Assembly (NCBI RefSeq): GCF_949628215.1
Contig: NC_134282.1
Location: forward strand, 7,897,223 to 7,961,222
Length of the DNA: 64,000 bases
Direction of reading: 5' to 3'
From: Phalacrocorax aristotelis
Lineage: Eukaryota; Chordata; Aves; Suliformes; Phalacrocoracidae
Shown here: positions 60,383 to 64,000 of the stretch, in pieces
Layout of the letters: each line of letters begins with the position of its first letter
How positions within the stretch are numbered: the first letter of the stretch is position 1
Notes under the pieces: generated by a model
Database searches by the model: none
What the model was told of the DNA's origin: nothing
Seen by the model: the letters and a program-made list of their open reading frames with translations, nothing else
Program-made: the position numbers and the translations under genes

Positions 60383-62000
60383 TAGCCCTTTAGTACTGAT
60401 TGCATGGTAGTTTTCTCAGCATATAACCCACAACTTAAATTACTTGATGACTGAAAAAAACCCCTTGTAATAATCCTTTAAAATATCCCTACACAAGCAA
60501 AAGAAAAATTGAGATTTTTCTCACTTCCTTGTTACAAAGCAATTTTGCTACTCTGTACAACTTACATGTATTTTTCTTGTACAACCTAATCTTTTGTGTG
60601 AAAACAAATACTTTAATTACCACACAGTTATTCTAGATGTCTATTTTATATTACTACTCTTTAAAAGTAATTATTCAAAATTATTAGTATCTAACTGTAA
60701 CGTGCATTTCATTTTTAAGGACAACTACTTCAGAAAATATTATCCTCAAGCATCAAGACATTAAAGATATCTAAAATGACTGTAATAATTAAAACAGATT
60801 TTAATTATCAAAAATACATTTCAGTGTAAATTGTTCAGAAGAAAGCAGTAGCTTGCAAAAAAAATGGATAAGTGAAAAGTTGTATCTTCCGATCTTTTCT
60901 CTTTTACTCTGTATTTATATTACAAGTGTATGTATGTTTGTTTCTATATTACTTAGTATAACACAGTGACTATTGCCATATTGACACCTTTATGCAGTTA
61001 GAATAAAAACAATAAAAGTATTTTAAATAAATTGAGGTTATGTAGAAAATTCATCCATAAACACTGACTGCTGTCTATATGCATGCATATTTAAGATTTT
61101 GATGGTAAACTCACTCTCTTGCCCTCTTCCCCTGCCCAAATCCTGAGTAGACTGAAGAGCATCTCCATCTCCCAACTGTTGCTGTTAGTGTCATGAAAAT
61201 CTTGTCAGCCTGCATGCAGGCTAATCTTCATCAAAATTGTAATTTACAGAGGCTGGGTTTCTGGCTATGTTTTCAAGATAAGCTCTCCAAATGATCCTGC
61301 TGATAGCAGCTTCCATCAGGGCAGTGAGTAGAGATGGGTTTTTTTTCTTTCTTAGATACAAGTCCCACTAGTAGTGGTAAAAAGCTGTATAATATGCCAG
61401 CACATGGGAAAACAGATTCTTGGCACAGGAAGCCGTGCCTTATCTAGGCCTGTTTATTCTTCTCAGCTCACCCCAGCAGAAGCAGTTTTTTTCTTTGCCC
61501 TATTTTGAGGGCAGGTCTGTTTTTCATAATGCACTGCATTATAGAAATATCTAAGATAGCTCAGTCTGATACAGGAAGCAGTTTACACGTGGTAGCATGG
61601 ACCTCTCTAGAAGCTAATTTACTGTGAAACAGAGAGAGATATAACTTGCTCTGCTTCAGAGTTGTTACTTGGATATTCTTCCTCTTTCAGTAACCTAGAA
61701 AAAAAATCGGTACTTCTGCGCCTACACTCTTTCCTCAATCTCTAATGAAGCTGGAAGAGGGAGGTGAGCCTTTTCTCAAAAGGGAACTGCTGGCCCCAGG
61801 AGCAGTCATTCCATGATAATAGAACGTGTGTGTTAGAAGGCACACAGTAGCTGTTCTCTTTCTCTGGATGTTCAAAGTGAGAGAATGCCCTTTGTTATGT
61901 TTTTAATTTATACATATATTAAAAAAATATAATTTAGGTTCTAAATTATTAAGTGATGTGGAGTTTTTCCAGATGGAAGGGATGGGGGGGAAACAACCCC

Positions 62001-62840
62001 CATCATGGTTTAACCCCAGCCGGCAACTAAGCCCCACACAGCCGCTTGCGCTCCCCCGTGGGGGGAGGGGGGAGAGAATTGGAAGGATAAGAGTGAAAAA
62101 ACTCATGGGTTGAGATAAACACAGTTCAGTAGGTAAAGCAAAAGCTGTGCACACAAGCAAAGCAAAACAGGAATTCATTCCCTGCTTCCCATGGGCAGGC
62201 AGGTGTTCAGCCACCTCCAGGACAGCAGGGCTCCATCACATGTAATGATGACTTGGGAAGACAAACACCGTCACTCCCAGCATCTGCCCTTTCTTCTTCT
62301 TCACCCAGCTTTACATGCTGAGCATGACGTCATATGGTGTGGGACATCCCTGGGGTCAGTTGGGGTCAGCTGTCCCAGCTGTGTCCCTTCCCAACTCCAT
62401 GTGCCCCCCCCCAGCCCACTTGCTGGTGGAGTGGGGTAAGAGGCAGAAAAGACTTTGGCTCTGTGTAAGCCTTGCTCAGCGGAACAAAAAAACCCCTGTG
62501 CTATCATAGAATGTCCTGAGCTGGAAGGGACCCACAAGGACCATTGAGTCCCACTCCTGTCCCTGCACAGGACACCCCAAATTCACACCATGTCTCTAAA
62601 GACATTGTCCAAGTCCTTGTCGAATATCGCCAGGCTTGGCACTGTGACTGCCTCCCTGGGGCACTGGTTCCACGGCTCCACTGCCCTCTGGGTGAAGAGC
62701 CTTTCCCTAATATCCAAGCTGCACATCTTCCTGCCATTCCCTCGGGTCCTGTCAACACTGTTTCCAGCACAAATCCAAAATAGAGCCCAATACTAGCTAC
62801 TATGAAGAAAATTAAATCTCTCACAGCCAAAACCAGCACA
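62001..62840 (-). mobile_element. Solo LTR of an avian endogenous retrovirus, split by CR1
   Basis: Read on the minus strand it starts TGTGCTGGTTTTGGCTG and ends near GGCTGGGGTTAAACCATG, the two ends of a common avian ERV LTR. Internal marks include a perfect TGACGTCA at 62325-62332 and a degraded TATA-like site nearby. The flanks share ACCCC (61996-62000 and 62841-62845), fitting a 5-6 bp target duplication. Its terminal dinucleotide at the 3' end is mutated. No gag, pol or env sequence adjoins it, so it is a solo LTR. The exact family name is not certain. Confidence 0.85.
62504..62753 (-). mobile_element. CR1 LINE 3' fragment nested in the LTR
   Basis: ATAGAATGTCCTGAGCTGGA then AGGGACCCACAAGGACCATT through GGTGAAGAGCCTTTCCCTAA and CCATTCCCTCGGGTCCTG is an antisense CR1 3' end. 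LTR sequence resumes on both sides (CTGTGCTATCA before, TCAACACTGTTTCC after), so CR1 entered after the LTR. Confidence 0.9.
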
Positions 62841-63691
62841 ACCCCAAGCTTATTTTCCAAAATACCTTAAACATTGTAGATTAATGAAAAGTTAACCCAT
62901 TTTATTTGCCAGTTGGGTACAGTGGTTTTCTTTAAAACTCTCTTAATCTAACTTTCTAGAGCTAGTATTGTAGCAGTAAAATTGGCTTGTATAGCTCCAT
63001 CAAAATAAATTTCATGCAGGGAGCCATGCATAAAAGTGAGAAAAATACCACTTCTTATGAACAACTAGTTTTCTTTTGTATATTTAGCCAGCTGCCAGGA
63101 GCAACGTTTGTGTAAAACCCTTTCTTTTCCTCCTCTGCAAACTCAACCAATGCTTTGTGAACACCTGCTCTTACAGGTTTTGTTTTTTTTAATTCTGCCT
63201 GTATAACCATTGACCTCAAACCAACATCCTGTGTCCTAGCGAAAGAAATGCACAGCAGGATTAACATGTTAACATTGCCATCCTTTGGAATGAACGTGTA
63301 TGTTCATCTTATATTTTATACTTACAGGTAACATGTTGAAACTGCAGGTGGGATGTGTTACTGGACATCTGAAATGTTTCTGTCACATCTGTATTTTCCA
63401 TGAACTAACGTGGAATCATGTGCTTTAAATTATAGCTGGTGTTCCTCATAAACCTTTTCTCTAGGTTGGAATACCCTACCTACATCTGTCTGAATTTTGG
63501 TGTATATTCACAGACTATGTACGAAGTACGCATGAATAGTTTTTGAACACATATGGATGCATGTGCGTCACACACACACACGCATATAGAGAGAGGCAGA
63601 AAGAAGAACAAAAAGAAAGAGAAACTTTATTTTTAGGCAAGTTGCAAATTTGAGTCTTCACTGGATATCCCAGAAATACGGATGATGTAGG

Positions 63692-63731
63692 TGGGGGTTT
63701 TTTGGAGGTTTTTTTGGGGGTGGGGGTGGGT
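63692..63731 (+). other. G-quadruplex candidate
   Basis: Runs GGGGG, GG-A-GG, GGGGG, GGGGG and GGG are separated by T runs or single T. Four G-runs of at least three lie on the sense strand of IFT80. Confidence 0.6.
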
Positions 63732-64000
63732 GAGTATTGTTTGGTTTTTTGAGGGTGTGACAGGGAGAGAGTGGAACAGAAGGACTTTTGGTAAAGATTG
63801 CAAGAATTATATATAAAATTCAAGTATATCTGGATAAAGCTGATACTTTTTGAGGAAGCCAGCTATTACTGTATTGTCATTAACCATGTCATCATGACAA
63901 GCAGAAACCCTAAACTGTCCTGGAAGAAAATATGCCTGGGGACCACTGTATTAAGAATTCAAAATAGAGCAGATTATTAACAAAATAGAGAATGCTTCTG

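Larger units (their letters stand above)
59234..64000 (+). other. IFT80 intron 12 (5' part, runs off window)
   Basis: It begins at the exon 12 donor, and no downstream IFT80 exon was recognised. It contains a perfect 11-bp hairpin at 60352-60382, a 16-bp palindrome at 61207-61222 and an antisense LTR with nested CR1 at 62001-62840. There is also a short CA run near 63570 and a G/T-rich quadruplex candidate at 63692-63731. Confidence 0.85.

Noticed and set aside
61903..62860. Open frames across the LTR and CR1 as possible retroviral or LINE proteins
   Set aside because: The LTR is non-coding, and the CR1 piece is only the 3' end without endonuclease or reverse transcriptase motifs. The frames are incidental.

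Overview
The window is vertebrate nuclear DNA, almost certainly from a bird. It carries two spliced genes head to head on a shared CpG island. Its recognisable repeats are CR1 LINE 3' ends and an avian-type endogenous retroviral LTR. The introns are AT-rich with low repeat density. I cannot name the species. The two precursor microRNAs match the avian forms as I remember them.

Layout, left to right. (1) 1-13414 lies downstream of SMC4 exon 5 on the minus strand. It contains the conserved miR-15b/miR-16-2 cluster at 13066-13326 and otherwise looks like intron. No further SMC4 exon could be recognised in it. (2) 13415-17672 holds SMC4 coding exons 5, 4, 3 and 2 on the minus strand. They encode the first 226 residues, including Walker A and the start of the SMC N-terminal head. 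(3) About 19430-21330 is a CpG island, a probable bidirectional promoter. It has ZNF143-like and YY1-like elements toward SMC4 and palindromic X-box (RFX) candidates toward IFT80. (4) 22743-59233 holds IFT80 exons 2-12 on the plus strand, encoding residues 1-438 of about 777. The first coding intron is a minor-spliceosome (U12) AT-AC intron. (5) 59234-64000 is the start of the next IFT80 intron. It holds an antisense LTR with a CR1 element inserted in it.

How the parts relate. SMC4 is a condensin core ATPase. The miR-15b/16-2 cluster in its intron represses cell-cycle genes and is expected to be made from the SMC4 transcript. IFT80 is an IFT-B ciliary transport protein. One promoter region therefore sits between a proliferation gene and a ciliary gene, and the motifs visible in it fit both programmes.

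I saw no CRISPR array, operon, intact mobile-element gene or obviously new protein system. The items most worth checking are the AT-AC intron, the X-box palindrome, the missing SMC4 exons over 13.4 kb, a 54-bp inverted repeat in an IFT80 intron, and several unexplained perfect hairpins. All exon boundaries were read by eye from splice signals, reading phase and remembered family sequence. No alignment was run.
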